This document shows positions 24,905-33,387 of a stretch of DNA of 37,806 nucleotides, piece after piece; position 1 is the stretch's first letter; the number at the start of each line of letters is the position of its first letter. Where the stretch lies: positions 1 through 37,806 of the forward strand of contig JAFZAB010000090.1 of assembly GCA_017548425.1 (NCBI GenBank), in the 5' to 3' direction. Source of the DNA: Victivallales bacterium (GTDB taxonomy: Bacteria > Verrucomicrobiota > Lentisphaeria > Oligosphaerales > Oligosphaeraceae). The position numbers and the translations under genes were made by a program. Below the pieces are notes generated by a model. It saw nothing but the letters and a program-made list of their open reading frames with translations, was not told the origin of the DNA and did no database searches.

Positions 24905-26911
24905 TTACTTCTTGTCAACAGCTTTCATGACAAATGCCGCATCCGCCGCGACATACGGCGGCAAGCCTTGCAGGCAAATGTAATGGTCTTCAATGCACGG
25001 CAGATTCGTCGGCGCCTCGATCACGATGCGAAAAACACCGCCCTGCATGGCGATTTCGCCATCCACGAAGCATTGCTCCAAACGCGAAATGTCGTCTTTC
25101 TGCCAAATCTGCTTGCCGTCCGGCGCGAAAACGGTCGCTTTCAGACCTTCCACGCCGTCGCCGCGGAAACACACGGCGAATTCTATCGTCCCAGCTGGAA
25201 CATAGAAGAAACGGTTGCCACGTCCAGAGACCAAATTGACAGGGAACGGCTCGACTGGCGTGACGACCGGATGGTCGCTCTTGATCAAACGAGACCAGTT
25301 CCGCCCGGCTTCGACCGACACCGTGTAGATTCCAGTTTCGGGAACATTGTCGATGACACGCTCCGCGACTTCTTTGAATTTCAACGGCTCCAATTTCACT
25401 TTCTGTCCGGAAGGCGTCGTGTACGTGACGGCGGCCTGCGAACCTTCCAGTTTCACAAGTTGCCCGTATTCAACGGTGAAGCGAATCGTCTCACCGGCCT
25501 TTGCATAGAAAAGATATTCGCCCGTATGGCGCACCCGCAGATCCGCCAAGCGGCTTCCAGTCATAACGGCCTGTGGATTCAACGGTTCCATCGTCTTGCC
25601 GTTCATGTCAAATTCCTTTACAGGACGGATGTTCTGCTTCGGATACGTCGCCTTCGCCCATTCGTCCGAAAAATCCATCACGCCTTCTTTTCCATTGATA
25701 ATTGATTTGACGCTTCCCGTGATTTTCTCCAGACCGCCTTCATAACCACCGTCAATGAAACGGAAAACTGGCCGTTCCACATCGTCCTCAACGATCACAT
25801 TACGAAATTCGATGTTTCCCGCAGGCTCTTTGTCTTCCGGATGGAAATCGACCAGAATCGCGGAATGTTTTTCACTCCCTTTTCCGCAGTTATGGATTTT
25901 TACATTTTCAAAAAGCGTTTTATAACCTCTTGGGCTTGTTCCGCGCAGGGAGACACAGCCTCCCGCATCGCGAAATTCGCAGTTGCGGACGGTTATCTGC
26001 CCGTCAAGCGTCTTGCCCGGTCCGCTTCTCGTTATCAGAACAAACGGACTGCGTTTGTCACCAACAGCCACGCAGTTCTCAAATGTAATCTCCAATGGCC
26101 CGATCGCAGTCGCCATGTTTGGCAGATACATTTCATATCCAGCGCCTGCGTTGTTGCGCGTTTCGCAGTTGCGCATGACAAAGTTTCGGATTGGCTCGTT
26201 GGCGCGGTTCGGTTCGAAATCGATGCCCGCCTCCGGAGCCGTGCCTTTCGTGTTGATCATCTTCACGTTTTCAAGCAAGACATTGACGCCGGAAATCACG
26301 CTGATGCCCTGGCGGTTGTTGCCGTCGCACACGACATCCTTGATGATGATGTTCTCCGGCCAGCTGTTCTGCGTCGCGATGCCCAGATAGATGCCATCAC
26401 CGCCGGATTCCACCATGTTCAGATTCAATATCTTAAGATTCTGCGAACTCAGAATGCTGACGCAATGGCGCCATTCCGCTTTCTCATATTCCGCCGTATG
26501 GTAGTCCGCCTTGCGCATCTTCACGGTGGCGCCCTTCCCTTCGCCGCGTAACGTCACATTCTGGATGTTCCGCAACCGAAGCATACAGTCCGTCTTGCCT
26601 TTGAAACAGCCTTTTTTCGCCAAAAGCTCCACGCCTTCTTCAAAGACGATCTCCTGATTGGAAACCAACAGCAACGTCTTTCCTAAAATCCACGGCGACG
26701 GCTGTTTATCAATAATCAATTTAGGCACTTTCGAATTGATCGCCGCTTCCAGAAATTCCGTCGAATCCTCTGGATTGAAGCCCCACCATGACACACGGGC
26801 TTCCTTCAATTCGCCTGCCATGACTTGCGCAACCTTTTCCGGTTCAGCACCATGCGTAAACGACGCCAAAACCGCGGCCGACATCATCAACACCATTTGT
26901 TTCATTTTCAT
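24905..26911 (-). CDS. secreted right-handed beta-helix protein (pectate-lyase-like fold)
   Basis: A 668-residue exported protein. A signal peptide at residues 1-21 ends in the MSAAVLASFTHGAEP region. Residues about 40-400 form a parallel beta-helix with repeated hydrophobic-turn units (for example LKILNLNMVESGGDGIYLG, IIIKDVVCDGNNRQGISV, FVMRNCETRNNAGAGYEM), as in polysaccharide lyases and glycoside hydrolases of the right-handed helix type. The last 180 residues look like a beta-sandwich that may bind carbohydrate. Catalytic residues could not be identified, so lyase, hydrolase or epimerase are all open. It is cotranscribed with the sialidase-like gene. Confidence 0.8.
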   Translation of the reverse strand: MKMKQMVLMMSAAVLASFTHGAEPEKVAQVMAGELKEARVSWWGFNPEDSTEFLEAAINSKVPKLIIDKQPSPWILGKTLLLVSNQEIVFEEGVELLAKKGCFKGKTDCMLRLRNIQNVTLRGEGKGATVKMRKADYHTAEYEKAEWRHCVSILSSQNLKILNLNMVESGGDGIYLGIATQNSWPENIIIKDVVCDGNNRQGISVISGVNVLLENVKMINTKGTAPEAGIDFEPNRANEPIRNFVMRNCETRNNAGAGYEMYLPNMATAIGPLEITFENCVAVGDKRSPFVLITRSGPGKTLDGQITVRNCEFRDAGGCVSLRGTSPRGYKTLFENVKIHNCGKGSEKHSAILVDFHPEDKEPAGNIEFRNVIVEDDVERPVFRFIDGGYEGGLEKITGSVKSIINGKEGVMDFSDEWAKATYPKQNIRPVKEFDMNGKTMEPLNPQAVMTGSRLADLRVRHTGEYLFYAKAGETIRFTVEYGQLVKLEGSQAAVTYTTPSGQKVKLEPLKFKEVAERVIDNVPETGIYTVSVEAGRNWSRLIKSDHPVVTPVEPFPVNLVSGRGNRFFYVPAGTIEFAVCFRGDGVEGLKATVFAPDGKQIWQKDDISRLEQCFVDGEIAMQGGVFRIVIEAPTNLPCIEDHYICLQGLPPYVAADAAFVMKAVDKK

Positions 26912-26950
26912 GGGACGCCTTTTGTTGATTTTACAAGTGATTATGGTTTA

Positions 26951-29206
26951 TCAATTTTCATGCTTATGCCGTGAAATCAAGTGGTTCTGCAGATTGCGCT
27001 CAATCAGTTTGAACATCTGCGAATAGCCAGCGACACGGACTTGCAGATTGCCGTAATGCTCCGGATCGTCCTGTGCGCGTTGCATGTCCTCCGCCGTCAC
27101 GATGTTCCACTGCAATTGTCCGACGCCTAGTTTGAAGAACGCCGTCCGAATCAGCTCCGCCAGTAGTTTCGGGCCATCGACGCCGTTTTTGAAAAGGCTT
27201 GGATGAAGATCAATAATGGCGGCACTGCCGCCGGCCGCCTCTTCATGTGGTTGACGTCCAAGGGATTCCAGCATGCGCGTCACGCCGGATTTGTCATTTC
27301 CGGGCGCGGCGGAAAGCGAATACGCAAAAGATTCACCAGCATGGCGGCCATCCGGCGTTGCCGCGATCTTCTGCCCCGCATAGACATTCTGCAGGAAGCT
27401 GAACAGATGGACGAAGAACTGGCTGCCAGGCTCGCTAAGGCGGTCCATGACGGCGATGAAATCTCGTCCAAGCCGCGCCGCCAGATCATCGACCTCCTGG
27501 ATGCCGTTGCCGTATTTTGGAACACTGTTCTTCAACTGCAGCCGTTCCGTCTCATGTCCTTCAAAATCAGCCTCCAGCATCTTCCGAAATTCAGCGGCGT
27601 TCCAATGATGCGTCTCGAAGATTTCTTTCTTTAAGACCATCAGCGAATCCGCCGTGTTCGGAATGCCCATCAGACAGACGGAATGCCAATTGTAATGCGC
27701 CCCGCGATCATTGATTTCACGGCCGTTATGGACGCAGTCATCCGTCAGCAGTGAAAACAGAATCTGCGCTCCAAATTCGCGTTGTGAGATTTCGCCGCGA
27801 CGGCAGAAATACACCATCCGTTCCGCAAGATATTCCATGTTCGTGAGATAAGCCCTGTAGAACTCTTCGAACGTCCCGTATTCTTCCAAATTCTTGCAAT
27901 GGATGAACGTCTGCTGTTTATGGAAGACGTCATATCCGCCGTGAATGGTCAGTTCCAACACCTTAAGCAAACTAAACCAGCCTGATACGGCACGCGAGAC
28001 GGCTTTTCCGGGAATCGTCAGTTCCACGCAGCCGATAGGCGAATAGTTCCGTGCGTCCGTCAGCGAGATGCCGCGTTTGTTCAAGGCATGAATGAAGCAT
28101 TTGTCATTGAAAAAGAACGGGATGCCGCCGCCGCGCAGGACAAGCTTGCAGGCCTTTTCCAATAGTTCCGGCGGCGTGTCCGGATGGATACGGAACGACA
28201 AATCACGCAGTTCACCAAAATCCGCCGTCGCATCCAAGATAATGTCCGTCAACTCGTTACATGCACAACTGCCATCCGCCAACGTTCCGCCGAGCGTCGT
28301 CGCCTGCACATCGTAGTTCTGATACAGTTTAATGGCGAAATCCACCATCAGTTCATGGGCGCGTTCCTTCGTCAGTTTGCCGTCTGAAACATCTTTTCTA
28401 TAATATGGTATGAGCAACTGGTCGAGCCGCCCGATGCTGTTCGCGTTGATGATGGATTCCTCCGCGCAAGACAGCAGATGGCCGAACCACAGCAGTTGCG
28501 CTGCTCCGCCAAAGCTTTTCGCGCCATCTTCAACGGAAAGACACCATTCCGCAAGTTCTTCATTTCCTGCATTTTTTGCAAGTTTCGCATAACGGCGCCC
28601 CAATGTCAATCCCGCTTCGCAGACGGCTTTCAACGCGCGATAGAAACTCTCGCTGCGGACATAATCGACACTCCACGGCTCGCGACTGGCCATCGCTTCT
28701 TCGACATCCTTCAACAATCCGCCGAAGCCTTTCGCCAACAGTCGGTCGAAGCCGCGAACCGTATGGTTTTCCATCCAGCCAATGCCGATGAACGGATTCA
28801 TATCGCCCCATGAACCGTTCATGACGCCTTCGGAAGGATATGCCATGCAGGAGTTTGCGACTGTATGCATGACATTTTCCCGAAGCCCACGTAGTTTGCT
28901 TGGCTGTTCATCACAACCGAACTGCTTCAGCGTTTCTGCGTCTTTTTCGGCGTCACGATTTTCATCATCCGCATGGAAGTTCCATTCAAGATGGACGCCC
29001 GCCAGAAGGCTGTCGTCTTCCAACTCAAGTGGCGTCAACTGCGTCAGTTCCAACAGCGTCAACGCGCGGCATTCCCCCTGTGTCAGACCAGCCGTCCGCA
29101 TGGCGCGCCATGCCGCCGCATCCCGTGTCAACGATACATCCAGCCGCGATTTCGCGCCATCCGTCGCCTTGTATCGTTCCAGCAAATGTTTCTGACGTTC
29201 GTTCAT
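26951..29206 (-). CDS. glycyl radical enzyme (PFL/diol-dehydratase-like)
   Basis: A 751-residue member of the pyruvate formate-lyase superfamily. The C-terminal radical motif RVAGYS places the glycyl radical at Gly727, about 25 residues from the end as usual. The active-site loop IGCVELTIPGK puts the thiyl Cys at 393, with Glu two residues on, as in the dehydratase and C-N/C-S lyase branches (GCVE) rather than PFL itself (CC). The usual following residue in those is Pro; here it is Leu, so the subclass is uncertain. Oxygen sensitivity implies an anaerobe. No radical-SAM activase gene is seen in the window. Its substrate is unknown; neighbours point to sugar or sugar-derived alcohols. Confidence 0.93.
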   Translation of the reverse strand: MNERQKHLLERYKATDGAKSRLDVSLTRDAAAWRAMRTAGLTQGECRALTLLELTQLTPLELEDDSLLAGVHLEWNFHADDENRDAEKDAETLKQFGCDEQPSKLRGLRENVMHTVANSCMAYPSEGVMNGSWGDMNPFIGIGWMENHTVRGFDRLLAKGFGGLLKDVEEAMASREPWSVDYVRSESFYRALKAVCEAGLTLGRRYAKLAKNAGNEELAEWCLSVEDGAKSFGGAAQLLWFGHLLSCAEESIINANSIGRLDQLLIPYYRKDVSDGKLTKERAHELMVDFAIKLYQNYDVQATTLGGTLADGSCACNELTDIILDATADFGELRDLSFRIHPDTPPELLEKACKLVLRGGGIPFFFNDKCFIHALNKRGISLTDARNYSPIGCVELTIPGKAVSRAVSGWFSLLKVLELTIHGGYDVFHKQQTFIHCKNLEEYGTFEEFYRAYLTNMEYLAERMVYFCRRGEISQREFGAQILFSLLTDDCVHNGREINDRGAHYNWHSVCLMGIPNTADSLMVLKKEIFETHHWNAAEFRKMLEADFEGHETERLQLKNSVPKYGNGIQEVDDLAARLGRDFIAVMDRLSEPGSQFFVHLFSFLQNVYAGQKIAATPDGRHAGESFAYSLSAAPGNDKSGVTRMLESLGRQPHEEAAGGSAAIIDLHPSLFKNGVDGPKLLAELIRTAFFKLGVGQLQWNIVTAEDMQRAQDDPEHYGNLQVRVAGYSQMFKLIERNLQNHLISRHKHEN

Positions 29207-29263
29207 TGATAAATAATTTCTTATCTATATATTATCAGTGTTATCTTTAATACTATAAAAAAT

Positions 29264-29794
29264 CTACGAGAAACGATGTGTTTTTACAAAAAGAGGAAAG
29301 GAATCGATCAAATTCTTTGCAAAATGAATCACATTAGCAAGAATTGGCGATTTTGCATTCTTCAATTCAGAGACTATATCTAAATCCATTGCGGGGGAAT
29401 AAATTACATCATGAAAACACCAAGGGTATTCAAGCTGAGGACAATCATCTATTTCCTTCCACTTGTTGGCATTTGCAGGTTGTAAACTCTCTATCTTCTT
29501 TATAAAATCAAAACAGAGTTTTAAGGTTGGATTATCCTTCCATTTTTTGTACTTTGTCGAACTTTTTTTCAATGCACCCAAAAAATTACCAGCCGCCAAA
29601 TGATTCTTCGGCGGAAGCTGTCCTGTCTGTGCACAAAAAACAGCTTTCGCATATTTCTCAAAAAACATTTGAAGAAGCATACACACAGAGGCGCCGCATT
29701 CAATCTGAGAAATATTTGTCATGCCATGCAATGCTAGATAAAAATCTTGTTTTGCCTGCGTGAAATAAGCGTCTGCCCATGTTTCGTGTGGCAT
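29264..29794 (-). CDS. hypothetical protein, HEPN-like helical
   Basis: A 176-residue all-helical protein. The first half (WADAYFTQAKQDFYLALHG, then ASVCMLLQMFFEKYAKAVF) has the spacing of a HEPN domain, in which a second helix of the form A-x-x-x-x-Q-x-x-E-K-x-x-K-A is typical. The Rx4-6H RNase motif of toxic HEPN proteins is not evident, so a non-catalytic HEPN-like or unrelated fold is possible. The start codon overlaps the stop of the previous gene (TAATG), a sign of translational coupling. Together they form a small two-gene module inserted between the catabolic genes. A toxin-antitoxin-like pair is a guess only. Confidence 0.5.
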   Translation of the reverse strand: MPHETWADAYFTQAKQDFYLALHGMTNISQIECGASVCMLLQMFFEKYAKAVFCAQTGQLPPKNHLAAGNFLGALKKSSTKYKKWKDNPTLKLCFDFIKKIESLQPANANKWKEIDDCPQLEYPWCFHDVIYSPAMDLDIVSELKNAKSPILANVIHFAKNLIDSFPLFVKTHRFS

Positions 29795-30147
29795 TATTCC
29801 CCCCTACTCGCGTCTTCAAGCAATTCCGCCTTTTTGTATAATTCTTCACCATCTTCCAGTTTTCCCCAACCATCTGGAAGTGTCAAATCACCTTGTCTAA
29901 TTTTTTCATAATCTTCTTTAGAAACGACTATAATCGTACATGGATACTGCATCCCTTCCTTTTTATCAGGAGCAAAAGTCAGCGGGAAAACAAGTCCAGA
30001 CGGCAATACATCACTGCTGACTTCCAGCAATCTGACCTCTTCTTCCTTCTTTGATTGGAAATAGATAATCAAAAAAGTCTGCGGATCAAATTCGCAGTGA
30101 GCCTTCACTAATTCCAACGCTTCGCTTCTAACAGATTTCTTCACCAT
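29794..30147 (-). CDS. hypothetical protein, partner of HEPN-like gene
   Basis: About 117 residues from ATG at 30147, chosen because AGGAGG lies eight bases upstream; a longer reading from 30222 lacks such a site. I do not recognise the family. It is a soluble alpha/beta protein (PQTFLIIYFQSKKEEEVRLLEVSSDV, then CTIIVVSKEDYEKI, then an acidic helix KLEDGEELYKKAELLEDAS), with no signal or membrane segment. It overlaps the next gene by one base (TAATG). The 183 bp before it hold no gene. Confidence 0.55.
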   Translation of the reverse strand: MVKKSVRSEALELVKAHCEFDPQTFLIIYFQSKKEEEVRLLEVSSDVLPSGLVFPLTFAPDKKEGMQYPCTIIVVSKEDYEKIRQGDLTLPDGWGKLEDGEELYKKAELLEDASRGE

Positions 30148-30330
30148 ATGGACATCCTCCTGAAAAAACACATTCCATGAATACTTGCAACCATAATTTA
30201 GTATTGGCATAAGCTTTTTCAAGAAGAAATCAAATAAAAATGATAATTACACTATTCTTCCTCTCTTCTTCTTTGTTTTCAGCCTTCATCTGCTCCCTTT
30301 CGTTAGCGGGAAAATATATTTCAAAATCGA

Positions 30331-31170
30331 CTAATGAATATTCAAAACCTCACGCGCATAACGAACGGATTCTCTTGCGCAGTTTTCTTCATATTCTACG
30401 GATTCCTCTGGCGTTGCCTTGGGCTCCAGTTGATTTTCTATCGTGACGTTGATGTGCGGTGCGAGCCGTCGAATCTGTTCTATCATGCGATGGAGGTCAA
30501 AAATTCCCTGTCCTAAAGCCACGCCTGTAATAATCCCCCCAGCGGGAAAGACGGAGGTCGGCCGAATGGTGAAATCTTTGAAATGACAGGCATATGCATA
30601 TGGCAGAAGTTTCTCAAATGCTAGGGCTGGATTTTCCGCCACCAGCAGATTGTTTCCGCTGTCCGGACAGCTTCCAATCCATTCACGGTCCAATGAATCC
30701 AATATATCCAGAAATTCTTCCAGCAAGGCATCTTGATGGTTTTCCACAGCAAGACGGATGTTGTATTTTTTCAACTCCGGAATGACAGAACGAAGTTGTT
30801 CCTTCTTTTCCTTGAGCTCGTCTGCCAGAAGCCTTTTATCCCATGTATTGATGCGCAAACCACCAAGCGCCGTACGTAGCACTTTTGCTCCAACTTTGTG
30901 CGCTTTAACGATTTGCGGAATCAGATCATTGGGATTAACGCCCCAGCCCGCGACTTCGATATACAGTCCAAGGCTTTCATTCAACTTACGGATTTGAGAA
31001 AGCCGCTCATCATCGGTCAAATATGGCAATTCACATTGATACCCGTCCAAACCAAGCTCCTTTACATGACGGATGAACGCAAAAATATCCATCTTTTGCG
31101 GGCCGGAATAATCTTGGATCTTGCGCCCCATGGCGAAGCGGAAACTCCATGTGATGATGCCAAGTTTCAT
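30331..31170 (-). CDS. sugar phosphate isomerase/epimerase (xylose-isomerase-like TIM barrel)
   Basis: About 279 residues from ATG at 31170, where AAGGA lies seven bases upstream; an upstream ATG at 31200 has no such site and would overlap the preceding gene's stop. The protein is a TIM barrel of the AP-endonuclease-2 family: MKLGIITWSFRFAMG at the start, ELGLDGYQCELPYL, GWGVNPNDLIPQI, IRLAVENHQDALLEEF (metal ligand Glu), GSCPDSGNN and HFKDFTI near the end. Such enzymes isomerise or epimerise ketoses or inositol derivatives. It is 16 bp downstream of the aldo/keto reductase and likely in the same pathway. Confidence 0.85.
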   Translation of the reverse strand: MKLGIITWSFRFAMGRKIQDYSGPQKMDIFAFIRHVKELGLDGYQCELPYLTDDERLSQIRKLNESLGLYIEVAGWGVNPNDLIPQIVKAHKVGAKVLRTALGGLRINTWDKRLLADELKEKKEQLRSVIPELKKYNIRLAVENHQDALLEEFLDILDSLDREWIGSCPDSGNNLLVAENPALAFEKLLPYAYACHFKDFTIRPTSVFPAGGIITGVALGQGIFDLHRMIEQIRRLAPHINVTIENQLEPKATPEESVEYEENCARESVRYAREVLNIH

Positions 31171-31186
31171 GGTAACATCCTTGCTT

Positions 31187-32032
31187 TTAGTTATTTGCAT
31201 TCTTTACGGCAGTGACCGATTCGTATGTTTCCATTGGAGCAAAAGCCAACGCCTTGCCCGTGTCCAACGCATCGATTTCCGCCATTTCCGCATCGCTCAA
31301 TTCGAAGTCGAAGATTTGGAAGTTGTTTTCAATCAACTTCGGATCAACCGCTTGCGGAATGGCGATGACATCATTCTGGTTGTCCCAACGCAAGACAATC
31401 TGCGCGATGGTCTTGTTGCGCTTTTCCGCAATCTTTTGCAAGACTGGATGATTGAATATCCTGCCGCGGCAAAATGGACTCCACGCTTCGCATTGGATTT
31501 CATTTTCCGTGCAGAATCGCCGCAATTCTTTTTGCTGGCAGAACGGATGGATTTCCAACTGGTTGACCATGGGATACAGTTCGCAATGCGACAGCAAATT
31601 CTTCAATTCGGGAATCGTGAAATTGCTGACGCCCAAGGAACGGATTCTGCCAGAAGTATATAACTGTTCCATAATCTTCCAGCTTTTCAAATAATCGCCA
31701 ACTGGCCAATGAATTAAATAAAGGTCGATGTAATCCAGTCCAAGCCGGTCAAGACTGGCCAGACACGCCGCACGTTGGTCTCCCATGATCTGGTCATTGT
31801 TCCATAGTTTGGTCGTGACAAAGAGTTCCTCACGTGGAATGCCGCTTGCCTTGATGGCACAACCGACGGCGTATTCGTTGCCATAAATCGCGGCCGTGTC
31901 AATCAGCCGATATCCAAGCGAAAGCGCCGTTTCGACACTTTTCTGCGTGAGTTTTCTTGAACGGTACACGCCAATTCCAATGGCGGGCATGACGCGTTCG
32001 TCAGCAAGAGTGAATTGCTTCTTATTCAACAT
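31187..32032 (-). CDS. aldo/keto reductase
   Basis: A 281-residue NAD(P)H-dependent TIM-barrel reductase. The catalytic tetrad is visible: Asp45 and Tyr50 in LIDTAAIYGNE, Lys75 in TTKLWN, His108 in LIHWP. GVSNF and the IPQAVDP segment of the cofactor site are also present. It would reduce sugar-derived aldehydes or ketones. It lies between the CE15-like esterase and the isomerase/epimerase with small gaps, so it probably takes part in the same sugar catabolic route. Confidence 0.95.
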   Translation of the reverse strand: MLNKKQFTLADERVMPAIGIGVYRSRKLTQKSVETALSLGYRLIDTAAIYGNEYAVGCAIKASGIPREELFVTTKLWNNDQIMGDQRAACLASLDRLGLDYIDLYLIHWPVGDYLKSWKIMEQLYTSGRIRSLGVSNFTIPELKNLLSHCELYPMVNQLEIHPFCQQKELRRFCTENEIQCEAWSPFCRGRIFNHPVLQKIAEKRNKTIAQIVLRWDNQNDVIAIPQAVDPKLIENNFQIFDFELSDAEMAEIDALDTGKALAFAPMETYESVTAVKNANN

Positions 32033-32046
32033 GATAAACTATTATT

Positions 32047-33348
32047 TTACTTCCCTTCAAACGCATTCCGTGCAAAATCCATCATCCACATCCAGTCAAT
32101 GGCCGCGATGCCATGCTGTTCCGTACGGCGGACATAGCCCAGATACGGGCCGATGCAGGACGTGTCGTAGTAGTCCGGATAGCCGTTTCCAGGCATGCCG
32201 GGCAGCCCTAAAAACTCCCATGCGGGCGATGCCGCCTTGCAGGCGATGTATTCCGCTTCCGTGTCCATCCAGTTGTTCGGGCCAAAGCCTTCCACGAGAA
32301 CGCGGCGTGGCGCGATGGACGCCAACAGCAGATGCTGGTCGAATGTCAGCAGTTTTGGCGGATTCTTCGCGTATTTCGAATAGGCTTTGCAGTACCAATG
32401 GGTGAAGTTAACCACTTCCGTTCCAGGAACTTCGCCGAAATCACGCTTCGCGACGCAGACGCCGCCGCCGCCGCATTGGTTCGGAACGCAGACGGCAAAC
32501 CGTTCGTCGCGCGCGGCGGCGATAAACGCCGCCTTGCCAAGACGCGAACAGCCTGTCACGACAGACTTCTTTGTATCCAGTTCGGGAATCCGTTCCGCCA
32601 AATCCAAGCCGCGCGACAACGCCCACGCCCATGCGCCAAGCGCCGTGATATTGTCGGTTCGCGATTCGTCACGCTTGCCCCACAAATCGAACACGCCCGT
32701 GTAGGCGAACGTCTGTTGCGAATATTGTGGATCTGGTTCATTCCAAACAGGATCGGGCGAAACTTCACAGTAGCATGCGCTCATGACGGCGTAGCCACGG
32801 GCGATGATGGAACCAATTGGAAATGCCGTGTTCGAGTCGGACTTGCAGAACGCGCCGCGTGATTCTTCAAGAGCCTGATGGTTCTTCGCCTGATCGCCGT
32901 TGCGGCTCCACGCCGTCATAACGGGAATGTCCGGATCCGACACCAATTCATGGTTGCCGCGATAGTTGAGGAACAGAATCACGGGTACAGGCTTCTTCGC
33001 ATAGCGCGGCCTGAAGACGATCCATGTGATGCATGGACCGCTCTTGTCCGCCTTGAACCACATTTTATATTGGCTACGGACAGCAAAGCCCGCCAACGCG
33101 CCAACCTTTTCATCAACGAGTTCCGTTACAAGGACTTCCGGCTTCGGCGGTTCCTGGCCATACATCTCTTTTGCAAAGATTTCCAGAATTTCCGCGCGGC
33201 GTTTCGGCCATTCTTCCGGACCTTTCAGTTTCGTGCCGTCAGCAAACGTCAGCGGATCTTCCAACGTATAAGGCGCGATTTTCGATTCGTCGTAATTCGG
33301 TTTGTTATAATCCGGTCGGATGCATTCAACAGTTTCCATCGTTGCCAT
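32047..33348 (-). CDS. CE15-like glucuronoyl/acetylxylan esterase
   Basis: A 433-residue alpha/beta-hydrolase of the carbohydrate esterase family 15 type. The nucleophile Ser sits in VTGCSRLGKAA, the GCSRxGK signature of the family. The likely catalytic His is in LTFDQHLLLASIAPRRV. The oxyanion and Glu positions lie in the usual VCVPNQCGGGG region. CE15 enzymes split esters between glucuronic acid and lignin alcohols or related uronate esters. There is no signal peptide, so it would act on imported oligosaccharides. It lies 39 bp downstream of the glycerol kinase gene and 14 bp before the aldo/keto reductase gene. Confidence 0.85.
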   Translation of the reverse strand: MATMETVECIRPDYNKPNYDESKIAPYTLEDPLTFADGTKLKGPEEWPKRRAEILEIFAKEMYGQEPPKPEVLVTELVDEKVGALAGFAVRSQYKMWFKADKSGPCITWIVFRPRYAKKPVPVILFLNYRGNHELVSDPDIPVMTAWSRNGDQAKNHQALEESRGAFCKSDSNTAFPIGSIIARGYAVMSACYCEVSPDPVWNEPDPQYSQQTFAYTGVFDLWGKRDESRTDNITALGAWAWALSRGLDLAERIPELDTKKSVVTGCSRLGKAAFIAAARDERFAVCVPNQCGGGGVCVAKRDFGEVPGTEVVNFTHWYCKAYSKYAKNPPKLLTFDQHLLLASIAPRRVLVEGFGPNNWMDTEAEYIACKAASPAWEFLGLPGMPGNGYPDYYDTSCIGPYLGYVRRTEQHGIAAIDWMWMMDFARNAFEGK

Positions 33349-33387
33349 CTTCTCCTTGATTGTCTGATTAATCGTTTCGTATCGCGT

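Noticed and set aside
24851..25705. Plus-strand open frame opposite the beta-helix gene
   Set aside because: Antisense to a protein with a signal peptide and consistent beta-helix repeats; no independent support.
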